A DNA stretch of 64,000 bases from Hydrangea macrophylla (GCA_033977485.1 CM066982.1:36310218-36374217); one strand, 5' to 3'. Counted from the first letter of the stretch, positions 11,059 to 23,095 are shown. The notes: generated by a model not told the origin, from the letters alone. Made by a program: numbers and translations.

Positions 11059-13238
11059 TTGACAAGAATGGAGTTTCAGTTGATCCTCACAAAGTAGAAG
11101 CTGTATCAAATTGGCACAGGCCGACTTCCGTATCTGAAATTCGAAGTTTCTTGGGATTAACGGGATACTACCGCCGTTTTATTGAACATTTCTCAAAGAT
11201 CTCATTGCCAATGACAAAGTTAATGAAAAAGGGTGTTATCTTTGAATGGAGTCAGGAATGTGAAGACAGTTTCCAAGAGTTGAAGTCACGGTTGACGAGA
11301 GCACCGATATTGACAATACCATCTGGAACCGAAGGATTTGTAATCTATAGTGATGCTTCACACAAAGGGTTGGGATGTGTGCTTATGCAAGGTGGTAAAG
11401 TAATTGCATATGCTTCTAGACAGTTAAAGACACATGAGGTTAACTATCCGACTCACGATCTTGAATTAGCCGCGGTAATTCATGCTTTGAAAATTTGGAG
11501 ACACTACTTGTACAGGAAAAAGTGCGAGATATTCACGGACCATAAGAGTTTGAAATACATTTTCACCCAACGGGACTTGAACATGAGACAGCGAAGATGG
11601 TTAGAGTTGATGAAGGATTACGATCTTTCGATTGAGTACCATCTGGGAAAGGCGAATGTAGTAGCCGATGCATTAAGCCAGAAGACGCCGAGGAATTTAG
11701 CCGATGAGCTAACACAACAAAAAGAATTGATAAAAGAGATGGAACGCTTAGAATTGGATGTGATTCAAGGGATAAATGATGGCTTAATGATGGCGATCAT
11801 AGCACATCCAGATATTATTGATGAGATCAAGAAAGAACAATTTAACGATGTCTATTTGTGCAAAATGAGGGACGAGATACCTTTGGGAAGACGACCTGGG
11901 TTTGTGTTGGAACGAGGGACGTTGAAACTGGAAAATCGATTATGTATACCGAATGTGAAAGACTTGAAAGAGAGGATTCTAGAAGAAGCCCATAGTACCA
12001 AATATTCAGTGCACCCGGGAAGTAATAAGATGTACAGAAACTTGAGAGAAAACTTCTGGTGTAAGGGTACGAAGCGTGAAGTCGCTAAGTTTGTATCTGA
12101 ATGTTCGGCATGTCAACAGGTCAAAGCAGAAAGACAAGTACCCGCGGGGTTACTACATCCATTGCCAGTGTCGGAATGGAAGTGGGAAGAGATCACGATG
12201 GACTTTGTTTCTGGATTTCTGCGATCGCGTAACAAGAATGACAAGATTTGGGTTATAGTCGATCGATTAACCAAGTCAGCTCATTTTCTACCAATTAAGA
12301 CTACTAAGCCGTCTAAATTAGCGGAATTGTATGTGAAAGAGATTGTAAGGCTACATGGAGTCCCAACTGTGATTGTATCAGATCGTGATAGTAGCTTTAC
12401 GTCAAGGTTTTGGGGAAGTTTGCAAAAAGCTATGGGTACGAAGTTAAGTTTCAGTACCGCATTTCATCCTCAGACCGACGGACAGTCAGAGCGTATGATT
12501 CAGTCCTTGGAAGATATGTTGAGATTGTGTGTATTAGACTTTGGGAATGATTGGGAGCACTACTTGTCGTTAATTGAATTTGCTTATAACAATGGATTCC
12601 AGTCAAGTATCAGAATGGCACCGTATGAAGCTTTGTATGGCCGTAAGTGTCGATCACCGGTTTGTTGGATTGAGGTTGGAGAAAGAAGGTTGTTAGGACC
12701 TGAGATAGTACAAATGACTACTGAAAAGGTGAAATTGATTCAGGAACGTCTTAAGGTAGCTCTGAGCCGTTATAAGAGCTATGCGGACTCTAAACGACGA
12801 CCGATGAATTTTGAAGTTGGAGATTTCGTATACTTGCGAGCATCGCCTTCGAAGGGCATTGTACGATTCGGGAAGAGAGGAATGCTCAATCCGAGATTTA
12901 TAGGACCTTTTGAGATCCTAGAGAGGGTAGGACTAGTGGCTTACCGATTGATTTTATCATCAGAAATGGAACATGTGCACAACGTGTTTCATGTATCAAT
13001 GTTGAGATGTTGTATAACGGATGCGAGTAAGATTATAACACCAAAACCATTACAAATCCAAGGAGACTTAACCTATATTGAACATCCTGTAGAGATCTTG
13101 GATCACAAAGAATAAGTTTTGAGAACCAAGACTATTCCAATGGTGAAAGTGATGTGGCGTAGCCATACGACGGAGGAGGCTACATGGGAAAATGAGGAAG
13201 ACATGAAGAATGAGTATCCGTACTTATTCGACGCATGA
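10995..13238 (+). pseudogene. pol: Tekay RT C-terminus, RNase H, integrase and chromodomain
   Basis: A 706-aa open segment to TAA 13113-13115, then the same frame continues to TGA 13236-13238. In order: RT thumb ([15 protein letters not shown]), RNase H ([24 protein letters not shown]), the zinc-binding integrase N-terminus ([12 protein letters not shown]), integrase core ([30 protein letters not shown]), the GPF/Y-like region (FIGPFEIL) and a C-terminal chromodomain starting YIEHPVEIL. The premature stop falls inside the chromodomain, cutting the module that in chromoviruses guides integration to marked chromatin. Otherwise the polyprotein is strikingly complete. Confidence 0.9.
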
Positions 13239-13267
13239 GGTAAAGTTTGGGGACAAACTTCCTTTTT

Positions 13268-13279
13268 GGAGGGGAGAGT
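13268..13279 (+). other. Polypurine tract of Tekay element 1
   Basis: The purine run GGAGGGGAGAG lies directly before the 3' LTR start at 13280, where plus-strand DNA synthesis is primed. Confidence 0.8.
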
Positions 13280-15348
13280 TGTCACACCCATTCCAGAAAT
13301 TCATGGTTTTGAAAATGCATAACTTGAGATTGTGGAATTATTAATGTTATTAATAATTGGAGTTGAGTTGACATGGGTCAACGGTGAGGTGTCAGTGATG
13401 ACATGAGAACATGGAATTTCACAGTTGCATTGGCATGACTAAATGACATTTATATGATTTAAATGTTATCTGACCTATCTGGTATTTTATGAATACTAAT
13501 TTTATCTGTGTTGTGGAAATTTTGGTAATCTTTGATATAGTTATATTATTTTGAAAACTGTGGTGAGAACGTGAGTGCCACGTTAAAAAAAAGGTAGGTT
13601 GTGTAGCGATTTCACATAACTTAGTTTTTGGACCCAAACGAGACTTAGTCGGAAACTTTTGAAATTTATAATTTTCACTCGTAAAGGCATAAAATGAACG
13701 TGTGCAAAGTTTCGAGAGCTAATTAGAAGTTTGAGGAACTCGTGGGGAGGTAAACGCAATTCCCGAAAAGTTTGCCTATATATAGTAGTGGATGAGATTC
13801 ATTCTCATCCAAAACTTTCAAAATATCTTGAGAGAGGAGAGAGAAGGAGATTTGGTGTTTCAGGCTTTGCGACGCAGATCGACGACTGTTCGTCAGTCAG
13901 ATTTTCTCCAGATTTTAGATTTGAACTCGTGGAGGTAAGAGCTACATTCTGATACTACTTAGGCCATGTTTGGCCAATTTTTGTAAAAATCTTAATTCTA
14001 GACTTTTGGAAAAAATCCAGTAAAACTCGTAGGAATCGCGTATAATTTGGAATCCGACGTTTATTTAGCTCCCTAGACGATCCTTCAAAGTTTGAAGAGA
14101 ATCGCACGAGATATGAATTCTAGATCTATGAAATATATGGATTTTCATGTTTTGAACATCAGTTTTGATATCTTTGGATCCGGGCGAAATTCATGTATTA
14201 ATTAGGCCCGTTAATTATGCACGTGAAATTATATGAAAAGCACGTATAACTATTTATGTGAGCATGTTATGTGTCTACTTGGGTCAAAAGGGAGTTTGGT
14301 GAAAATTCATCCGGGGTAAGCTCCTCGAACCTTGAGGATAGTGATTTTGATTGTGATTGTGATTGTGATGGAATTGGAATTCGTAGTTGTGTCTGGTATG
14401 GAGGTGGGCCCATCCAGGACACGGTACCTGGTATGGAGAAAGGCCCAACCAGTGTACGAGATGCGTGGGAGAGGTGGGCCTCCTACGGCATCGACTGGAT
14501 GAATGCGTACCACTCACCCTAGAGACTATTTCTATGTGTTTTAGATGCTTAAACCATGAACTGCCATATAAGCATACATTTAGAATTGTGCACTCAGCAT
14601 ATAGCTGAACAGTGGAGATGTACTCCATTGCAGGTAAGAAGAAAGACAAGAAGAAGCGTGAGAAGTGAGGCCGTTGAGGAACGCCGGGGAACCACATCTG
14701 TATATGTTTTTGTTTTAAATCCTAAAACTTGTGTAAGGATCGAGAAATTTTAATATGTTGTAATAGAATCATGGATTAGTCCTGTAATATTGTAATTCTG
14801 TAAATTGATCTCCAGTAGTTGTGTTTTAAAACGTTGCAATTCAGTGGTGGTTGTGATTATTGTTGATGTGGAGAAGCTTGAGTTGTAATGTTTCACACAG
14901 GGCTGCCCAGCAGGGGAGCAGTCGACTGGACCATGGATCAGTCGACTGGATTCCGTGGTGTTTAGACACTAAAAGTGAATAGTATCAAGAGCAATCGACT
15001 GGACCATCCCTCAGTCGACTGGACCACTGTAGATTTTAGCTACTGATCCAAATAGTAACCGATGCAGTCGACTGGGTTCCCTGATTAGTCGACTGGACCT
15101 CTGTTAAGAATTTTGGGTTTTGGTTTCTGCCAGGCATAGTCGACTGGACCCTACCTCAGTCGACTGAACCTCTGTTTTAAAAACAGTTTCTTTTGGACGT
15201 GTTTCCAATTGGTCAAAACTTTTTATAACTCTGATTTTAATGGATTTTAATAATGTTTTCCACTGCTATTTGACTTTAATGGAATTGGATGAGCCTTGGT
15301 GGCGTGCCACGTGTCCTATTTTCACGCGTAGTGGGATGGGTCATGACA
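13280..15348 (+). mobile_element. 3' LTR of Tekay element 1
   Basis: It runs TGTCACACCC to GTCATGACA, 2069 bp, and is co-linear with the 5' LTR with scattered substitutions. Several of these are CG to TG or CA (for example GACGTGGG against GACATGGG), as expected from decay of methylated cytosines. TATATATA at 13777-13784 is the likely TATA box. Palindromic CAGTCGACTGGA boxes recur at 14920-15172. Confidence 0.92.
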
Positions 15349-15444
15349 AAAACACCTAGCATACTCAAACAATTCATATGACAAATTTTATATTTCAATT
15401 ATGTATTTATATATATTTCTATCCACTAATGGACATGCAATTGT
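15349..15444. other. AT-rich flank of Tekay element 1
   Basis: It begins with the AAAAC duplication. It does not continue the copia integrase frame that ends at 6451. No gene is visible. Confidence 0.5.
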
Positions 15445-15521
15445 GTAGTGGCAGAGTGGTGGGGATTGGACGCCAAATAACCCACGTCCGCGGCGGGTCA
15501 CGGTTCGAACCTGGCTACTAC
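15445..15521 (+). repeat. tRNA-like sequence, probable SINE head or tRNA pseudogene
   Basis: GTAGTGG (15445-15451) can pair along its whole length with CTACTAC (15515-15521), with one G-T pair, as a 7-bp acceptor stem. A box-A-like GCAGAGTGGT (15451-15460) and a box B GGTTCGAACC (15502-15511) sit at about the right spacing for RNA polymerase III. The T-stem is imperfect and the anticodon arm is unclear, so it is not a working tRNA. No SINE tail or target duplication could be fixed. Confidence 0.45.
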
Positions 15522-15889
15522 CCAATTGCCTTTTTATTTTTCTTTAAACCAAACAACGTCGTTTCATATCAAACCTGACACACTTGATATGACTCTGATT
15601 AGTGAAAGTTTATTTTCAAATAAAGAATGACTCTGTGGTCTTAAATGCCAAATCCTTTTCAAATGCACAAAAGTTGTGGAATTTAGTGTTGGTTTGCATA
15701 TTCCCAATTCCTTTAAATCATTTCTCTCAAGTTAATTAATATTTCTTGTTTTTAATAGCTTTTCTTAAATATTTGTATTATTTCCATCTTTCGCTATAAT
15801 AATATCCATAAAGTCATTTAATGTAAATTTAGCTTTTATTTCTTTTTCTTCTTTTTCTTACTAGTATCTTAGTTAATTTATTTTGCACT
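15522..15889. other. AT-rich spacer, no gene
   Basis: Low-complexity A/T-rich sequence without a credible ORF or repeat boundary. Confidence 0.5.
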
Positions 15890-16128
15890 GTTAAAATCTT
15901 TACCGTAAACTATTTTAAAAAAGATAGCTTTTAATTAGTTTTATTGCAAAAATATAAAAACTAGTAGTTTAGTAAAACCCCACAAAAATCCATCTTTTAT
16001 TTTCTTTTTAGTGACAAAATAGTTACTGCCTATCTTTGTTTTCCGTTCCCTGTGGGTTTGACCTGGACTTCCAGAACTTTATTATTTGTACGATCACCTA
16101 CACTTGGGTGTGATAAGAAAACGCGTCA
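15890..16128 (+). mobile_element. 3' part of an Athila/Tat-type LTR, remnant
   Basis: CCCTGTGGGTTTGACCTGG (16049-16067) followed by a CACTTGGGTGTG-type end closely parallels the last part of the Athila LTR at 58766-58856 in this window. It ends CGCGTCA at 16128 without the tRNA-Asp primer site, so it is a solo or truncated LTR. Its left edge is uncertain. Confidence 0.55.
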
Positions 16129-16332
16129 ATAGGATGTCGTCACTATTTTTCTCAAAAAACTCCAATGTTTGAATCGAAGCTACGTGAGATTTGTTCCAAA
16201 ATTGTGAGGAATTTGTAAAATTCTTAGATTACGTAGTTGATAGTGAATCGAGCTTTTGTGTCGACAATCTTCATGAACCGCCTATAAAGGAAGGTGGTGG
16301 ATGTGGTTTTGTGGAGGTAATGTCGATGAACT

Positions 16333-16365
<33 letters not shown>

Positions 16366-16591
16366 GTATAGGTAATATGGATTTTGAATTTCAAAACCTT
16401 GATTGTGGGAAGTAAATACTATATATGTATGTATATATTTCTACATATAATTATATAGGGGTATTTTGGTCCTCAAAATAAATTAGAGACCTCCTTCAAG
16501 TTTCATATTTAAAAAGGTTCAATTTCTGGTTAGGTGTCTATATTAGGACTATATATTAAGTTACCCTTCTTCATAATGGTTTACACATAAA
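16129..16591. other. Spacer with an exon-like short ORF and a CT/TA microsatellite
   Basis: A short open stretch (16191-16314) of mixed amino-acid composition ends at a GAG/GTAATG splice-donor-like site, followed by (CT)n and (TA)n at about 16332-16366. There is no recognisable domain or partner exon, so it is not called a gene. Confidence 0.3.
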
Positions 16592-16730
16592 GGGTGATGC
16601 TAATGTCAAAGCAGAAAGTGCCTAATGTCAAAGCAGAAAGTGTCCAATGGTTTACACAGAAGGGTGATGCTAATGTGTCTAATGTCAAATTTGGCATTAA
16701 ATACTTTCTACTTTAACATTAGCACTAGCC
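16592..16730. mobile_element. MITE-like element with 38-bp imperfect inverted ends
   Basis: The left end GGGTGATGCTAATGTCAAAG is inverted at the right end (ending CATTAGCACTAGCC). Roughly 28 of 38 bases pair by eye. Inside, the left end is partly duplicated (GGGTGATGCTAATGTG recurs at about 16659). No clear target duplication was seen. Confidence 0.5.
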
Positions 16731-17338
16731 TATATAGAAGGCTTGAAAAAACAGTATAGTTTAATGGCAAGAGTAAGAATACTAAAGGTCTTGTGAGCCA
16801 ACCTCAAAATCTCAATCAACTAGGACAAGAACTGATCAACTTCTTTATTGTCATGACATTCACTTTACAAAATTCATGGTACTTTTGAAAGATTCTTGGA
16901 TTGACCATGTGCAAACAATAAACTATGTCTGAAACTTATGTGTGAAACTAATCCAAGAAAATAGATATGTATATATGGTGAGGTTTTTAAGTGAATAAGG
17001 TTGTGTGAATATACCCTATGAACATAATTTTTTATTTATTTATTTTTTGATATATTTGTAATTCTATATTGATGTCAATGCTTAAAATTAATCTGTTTAA
17101 TTAATAGTTTGGCAGATACGCAACATCATCAAAAATTGGTCTAACACTCTCGAATTTTTAACCAAAAAAAAAAGTTAATACCCATCATCTTTATTACCCT
17201 AGAAAACAATCCACTTTAAAGTTTGCAAAGCAATAGTCTATTTGAGTTCAAAACGATTACAAACATTCGGTACGCATAAAGATTCAACAAAATTCTTACA
17301 GCAAAAACTTTATTCGATTTTAACACCTAATATAATCA
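16731..17338 (-). other. AT-rich spacer, partly leader of a minus-strand copia remnant
   Basis: No gene. The right part (from about 17100) lies just downstream, on the minus strand, of a copia LTR and primer site and is probably its untranslated leader. The rest is featureless. Confidence 0.35.
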
Positions 17339-17351
17339 GGCTCTAATTCCA
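17339..17351 (-). other. Decayed primer binding site (tRNA-Met)
   Basis: On the minus strand TGGAATTAGAGCC differs by two bases from the standard TGGTATCAGAGCC and follows the LTR end at the right distance. Confidence 0.55.
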
Positions 17352-17353
17352 CT

Positions 17354-17863
17354 TGTTGAATTTTACAGGATCTTAATACTAGGGATTAGGACACCATAAA
17401 ATTTGATTAATGAATGTAGGGAAGAATTAATATATACCATTTACTCTAGCTATGATATCTAAAAACCTTTGAGAATTAATTCTTCACTAAATGGAAGAAA
17501 GTTGCCAATGGTTCTTCCTCTCCCTCTCCGCTTTATGTTGTTATTCAAATAACAACCCTCCAACTTATATATATATATATATATATATATAAGATGAGTT
17601 GAGACAGATGGGAGAGGAGACCAGACACATTAAACGAAGAACTATTAAGTCCTATTAAAGTAACTAAAACTCCTATGTCCTGCTATTACACCGTCATACC
17701 ACATTCCCACTTATGAGAAAGACCATGACCAAGACTTAATCACAAACTTTATTCTTTAGCTCATACCGGTCACTAATCTAAACCACTATTCAACCCCTTT
17801 TTTTGCAAACTATAAAATATATAATCAATGGAAGCCAATGTAATACAATTAATTCTTACAACA
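17354..17863 (-). mobile_element. Ty1/copia LTR, minus strand, old
   Basis: On the plus strand it runs TGTTGAATT to TTACAACA, so both ends show the TGTTG/CAACA inverted termini. A primer site follows on the minus strand. Its length is about 510 bp. It contains a (TA)n tract (about 17567-17591). No coding region remains. Confidence 0.55.
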
Positions 17864-18605
17864 TATGCAATCCCAAAATAGTAGACCAAGTTAGTGTTTG
17901 ATATTGTGTCACTAGAACGATAATGCCGTACACTGGTACTCACAAATTTATAGGTAATTGTCTTCCATGATACAATAATCTTTCTTTTCCTTATTGAATA
18001 TCCTTAGGACAATTTTGTTTTTGCACCCTATTAATAGAATACCACATAAACATGCGACATTTTATATTATTTTTAAAGTAGGGTGGGGCTAAATATACCA
18101 GATTCTTTCACAAATTTTTTATCTTTTAACATTACAGGGTGATGTAGTTAACAAATAGGTGGTGCATTTAGTCCCACACTTAAAGTATTCAAAAACTTAT
18201 TGAAAGTTCATCTTTTATTGTTTTGGATTTTAAGTCCACTGAACTTTTATTATGAAGGGAAAAAAAAAACAAGAAAAAAAGAAAAAGAAAAAGAAAAAGA
18301 AAAAGAAAAAGAGATGGGCAAAGATTCCTTCCTATCTATCCAATGAGCATCTTAATAGAACTGCCACGTGGATGGTTTAAGAACCATGCTTGGCCAACCC
18401 ACAAAACCAATTTGTTGAGCTTGCGGTAGGATGAGGAGTACTCAAACAAATTTAACGCGCTTGTACTTCTTTTCTAATGTGTTTACTACTATGGTACTAC
18501 GGTACTACCAATTGCCCAAAAGGTTCATGTAGTACCACTACCCCCCATAAACAGAGACATGTCTCCTCTTTCACAAAATCTCAAGATATTTGGTATAACT
18601 AACAA
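17864..18605. other. Intergenic spacer with (AAAAG)n microsatellite
   Basis: No gene is seen. A purine-rich AAAAG array lies at about 18270-18312. Confidence 0.5.
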
Positions 18606-19080
18606 CCTACTCTCTTTGCTTAGAGCAACTCCAATGCTAGAGTCAAATTCATGATTAAAAGTTAAAATTTAAGAAAGTTGTATAAAATGTGTGCTCTAAT
18701 ACAAGACCATTTGTGTTGCCAAAATTTGAGAAAGTCATTTACTTTCTCAAATATAGCCAAGGATTTGGCTTTTGCCAAATTTTGACCATTGTACTTTTTT
18801 CTTATTTTTCGTTCATAGTGCACAACAACAACCCAATGTACAACCTCAATTGCTTTTGTATAAAAAAAATATCATTTTATATAAGTAGTGGCAAAACTAA
18901 TGTACACAACATACTGTCCAATGTACTAGATTAATAGTTTTTGTGCCAAAAAACGATATTTTGGATGATTTTTTGCATTAGAGCAAAATTGTCAAATTAT
19001 AGATTTTTTACACTGTAGCATTGCTAAAATATAGATTTGAAAGATACAAAATAACTTTTTGCATTGGAGATATCACTCGT
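18606..19080. mobile_element. Possible old MITE (GAGCAACTCCAATGC type ends)
   Basis: The left end TAGAGCAACTCCAATGC and the right end GCATTGGAGATATC are partly inverted copies, a terminus pattern common in plant MITEs. The interior is AT-rich. The short ORF 18689-18934 is likely chance. Target duplication not resolved. Confidence 0.35.
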
Positions 19081-19941
19081 ATATTTTTCCTATATTACCT
19101 CCTCCTCCTTTTTTTTTTGTTGTGTGTGTGTGCCCGCGCGCGTGTGTTTTGACAGATTTATATACACACATACTCATATTAGAAATTGTCCATGTCTGTG
19201 GACATTACTTGAAAAAAAAAATTAAAAAATTTAAAAAGAAAAGAAATTGTTCTAAATTTAAATCAATCACGTTAGCAACCAAAAAAAAATTGTATCATTC
19301 ACGTTTACATATGTTTTTATACGCATACAAATAAATAAATATAACCTACTATTTTATTTGTCACAACAAAGACAACTATTCTTTCAAAAAGTTTCCCCTT
19401 CACAGTATGCGCAAGAAGATTCCAAAATTTGTTTGTATAATTAATTTTTATTTTGATTAATTATTTCAGCTATTAGAATTGCTAAAGATTTTATCCCAAA
19501 AAAAGTGCTAAAGAAATGGCAAAAAAGCATATTATAGGTATTTTCCGGGAAAAAAAATTAAAATAAAGCATATCCCAGGCACATTTGCTTTGCATCAGTT
19601 AGTTTGATAAGCAAGACTAAAATACACTTTTTTCTATATTAAATTATGAGAGTTAAACGTTCAATTTACTTTTTTTCTGTTTTAAATTTTGAGAGATAAA
19701 CGTTCAATTTAGTATCTATACAAATTAGAGATGTGATTGGTATGAGTTGTGTCCGAATTTGGTTATTTGGACCAGATGTAAAACAATCAGCTTAAATTTG
19801 TTTACTTGTCATCAACACATTTGCTCTACCGATCATTGTATCATTAGATTAATATTTTTAAAATTTGACAAAAACTACTTCATATTGGATTTTAAATTTA
19901 AAGAATAAGACGTTTTAAATTAAAATTTGTTCACCAAATTT
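19081..19941. other. AT-rich intergenic spacer, no gene
   Basis: Contains a short TG/CG-rich run near 19118-19150. No other structure seen. Confidence 0.5.
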
Positions 19942-21959
19942 TATATAAGAAAAATTTAGTGGAAAATCCCTTTCTACCAATGTTTGTTGTAATAGACCCA
20001 CTAATTGGTACTTCCCAATGATAGACCCTATAATTGTAAATGTTTTTAGAGATTAGTCCACAATCCCCAATTATAGATAATTTCAGTGACCTTTTTACCC
20101 CCATACATATGCACATGCATATATATATATATGGAAATAAATTTGCTTTAAAGATTCCATTGATTTGCATATCAAATATATGAAAATAAAATCCCATAAT
20201 TTTAGTTTTTTACATTAAGAGTCTTTTGAATATTTCTAATGCCATTTTTATGTGGGTATCCCACTTTTGTATGTTCTACCAATAATCATTGATCACATAA
20301 CATATGAAGTTGTTACTATGCACCATACATTTATGTGAGTATTAACCATTCTGTGCTCATCCATTTATCCATTCATCACAAAGTGAAACTGGCCATTCTA
20401 TTAAATTTAACAGTGAAATTTAACACTATTGAAACTCGCCATTCTATGAGTAAAAGAGAAAAATCCACACCAGATGTTTAGAGTTTGTAGTGTAATTTGA
20501 CAGTGCGAAAGTTCACACTGTTGAATACACGGACAATGCTGATAGACGATGCCTAATGTATTAATAGTGTCGAATTTCACATTGCATCTGAGTAAAAGAG
20601 AAACATTCTGTATATAATGAGTAAGCTAACATTGATAGCATCGAATTTCACATTGCACCTGAGTAAAAGAGAAAAATTTATATTAGAAAAACAAAAAGCA
20701 GTCTGAACACCAAAATCATAGAGATCCTAACTTGAGTATTCAAGCAAGTATCACAATTTTCAGTAATCACACAAATCCAAATGTCGAACTATTTATAAGT
20801 TCTTCCCACCATCAACTCTTCACACCAGACGTGTCTTCGTACTAGGGTTCTTTGTTAGTTGGTCGATCTCCATCACCTCTTGGAGTTCTGGGCTGCAAAG
20901 AGTTGTAAAATCTCCATATTGGTTTATCAACACAGCCTTTTGAATCAAGAACATGAGTGTTAAATTTCACACTACAACCTTTGAACAACAACCTTTGAAA
21001 CACAACATAGTATACAATTTTGCACCACAACTTTTTGAAAGAACATTAGTGTTAAATTTCAACAGTATGAAATTTAAGAGTGTCCATCTTCAAACACCTT
21101 TAAACTTGGGATTTGGATGGAATCTGAGCTATTGATACTACCTACACAACAAATGTAATTAGAATAAACAAAAAAAAACGAGTGACAAACTTAAAATTGC
21201 ACACTATGTGTAGTATTGTGAGTGTTAAAATTCTAAATGCCATCTATGGACTTATGAATGTGGATGACCATGAGTGTTAAATTTCACACGCATAGCATAC
21301 TTTTATCACATGGTTGACGAATTCACACAACAGTCGAGAATTTTAACAGTTTCATCACAAAAGTTCAGGGCATTTTCATCACAAATTAGTGCTAATATGA
21401 CCATTTTAGTATGGTGCTGAAATTTCACACTGATCTATGACCTATTAATTGATGGTTGAACTGTGTCCATTTGAAAATGAGTGTGAAATTCTACACTCAT
21501 ATTAGTATTTTAAACAGCTCGCTAATTTTTCTCATCATCTGCCAAAATGCCAATATGAGTGCTAATTTTCTCACTGTCATCTATGTTTTTGAGCCCACAA
21601 ACACCTAGTAGGGCATAAAAGCTTCTTGATTAACGAAATGAAAATGCGTTCCTATGAACCAAACAGCTTTTCATGTAAAATAAACATCAAATGGAATCGG
21701 AACAAGTAAAATCCCGAGAAAGTGAAAATTAAGGAACTTACGAGAATCAATATCAAATAATTTTGTTGCTCCGTTTGTTTGCTAGTGATTGAAAAGTTAA
21801 GCGTTTCGTACTACAAACAGTTTTCTCATTCAGAAAACGAACTTTTTGACGCCGAGATGTTTTTATTTTTCTTCAAGAACAATCATCATCTTACAAATCC
21901 TCTGATCGAATAAGAAAAAAACATATATAGATCTATATGTATATGCTGCTATATATGTC

Positions 21960-22010
<51 letters not shown>

Positions 22011-22492
22011 AAAAATATGGTCAAAAACTCGATGCACACATGAACGATGGTCAAACTAACATCAACCAAATGTATTTATGAATTTCATATGACAGAATCA
22101 AACCTTTTCTTCCCATCATTCATATACATCGGAGTCGGACCGTCGATGTCGATGCTTCCAATGAAAATTTTTGACCCCCAAAGTCTTCGATAGGTTGAAA
22201 TGGAATAGAGAATCTAGTTCTTCATGAAACGGTGGTCAAAATCTACCGATTTGTTGTTTGAAATTCGAAAAACCGAGATCGTCGGAGTGATTGTTGGTGT
22301 CGCCGAAATCGCCGCTATTGTGATGAGAGAGGCGTTTTTGAAGGGGTGTTCTTTTCTATGAGTGTGTGATGGGTTTAGGGGTAGGTTGGGCATAAATAAA
22401 CAAATGGGCCTCTAACTAAATTGTTTTGAGGGTTGGGTCTATTACAATAAAGCTATAGTAACTAGGACTTTATAGTAAATGACTCTTTATAT
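19942..22492. mobile_element. 2.5-kb non-coding terminal-inverted-repeat element
   Basis: About 50-60 bp at the left end (19942-20000, ending TTGTAATAGACCCA) reappear inverted at the right end (22434-22492, starting TGGGTCTATTACAATAAA) with an estimated 70% match. No transposase is visible inside. The interior carries repeated copies of an imperfect palindrome like AGTGTTAAATTTCACACT, and the right part (22100-22370) is more GC-rich, like a captured gene 5' end, but no protein was recognised. A (GA)n tract lies at 21961-22003. A Mutator-like origin is possible. Confidence 0.45.
21961..22003. repeat. (GA)n microsatellite
   Basis: About 21 perfect AG units within the TIR element. Confidence 0.95.
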
Positions 22493-22585
22493 AATTAGTC
22501 ATGTGAAATTTAACTTATGTGCAGATGTTAAATTTCATATACTCTTTTAAAGGATATTTTACTATAACAAAAAAGAGTAATATTT

Positions 22586-22730
22586 GGGGCACTAACAACT
22601 TCCACTAACACTTACTAACACACTCTATCTCTCTCTTAGTGGCACTATGGGGTCCGCAGTGGATCCCGCAGTACCACTAGGAGAGAGATAGAGTGTGTTA
22701 GTAAGTGTTAGTGGAAGTTGTTATTGCCCC
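22586..22730. mobile_element. Foldback MITE with about 50-bp inverted repeats
   Basis: Left GGGGCACTAACAACTTCCAC... and right ...GTGGAAGTTGTTATTGCCCC are nearly perfect inverted copies over about 50 bp around a 45-bp loop. No target duplication is clear. The RNA would form a strong hairpin. Confidence 0.7.
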
Positions 22731-22927
22731 TAGCAAAACCCAACAAAAAATGGCTTGGGCCTATGCCTGGACCTATGACCAAAACAGTTTATTTGTAGAA
22801 TTTTTTTTATCAGAATTTCCTTAATATGTATAGGTCTAATATTTACTTTAAAAATGTTTAAATGGATTATGAATTGATGATCGACATTTATTTATGAAGT
22901 AGTATTTTATTGGGATATCTAATATAT
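22731..22927. other. Spacer between foldback elements
   Basis: No gene or repeat seen. Confidence 0.5.
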
Positions 22928-23095
22928 GGAGAGGATCTAATTAAGTGAACTGCGTTGAGTGGATTTATTCAGTGAACTGACTTTTAAGCCTAAAAGAAAC
23001 TGCAGGTCAGCGGAGTAGCCCGCGGATTCTTTGTAGGCTTAAAAGCTATTTCACTGGGTTAGTTCACTCGACCCAGTTCACTTAAGATCATGGCC
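22928..23095. mobile_element. Foldback element, copy A
   Basis: The left arm (TTAAGTGAACTGCGTTGAGTGG, then CTTTTAAGCCTAAAAGAA) is inverted in the right arm (TTCTTTGTAGGCTTAAAAG, then CCCAGTTCACTTAAGATC), with arms of about 65 bp. The outermost bases resemble those of the element at 23321-23470, suggesting one family. Confidence 0.6.

Larger units (their letters stand above)
6452..15348 (+). mobile_element. Complete Tekay-type chromovirus (Ty3/gypsy), element 1
   Basis: The structure is 5' LTR 6452-8528, PBS 8534-8545, gag, protease, RT, RNase H, integrase and chromodomain, polypurine tract, 3' LTR 13280-15348. Flanking 5-bp target duplications AAAAC lie at 6447-6451 and 15349-15353. The order PR-RT-RH-IN-chromodomain and the gag type fit the Tekay/Del lineage. 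The coding region has only a few stops and frameshifts, and the LTRs look closely similar by eye, so insertion is fairly recent. The left flank is copia and the right flank is not. Confidence 0.93.
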
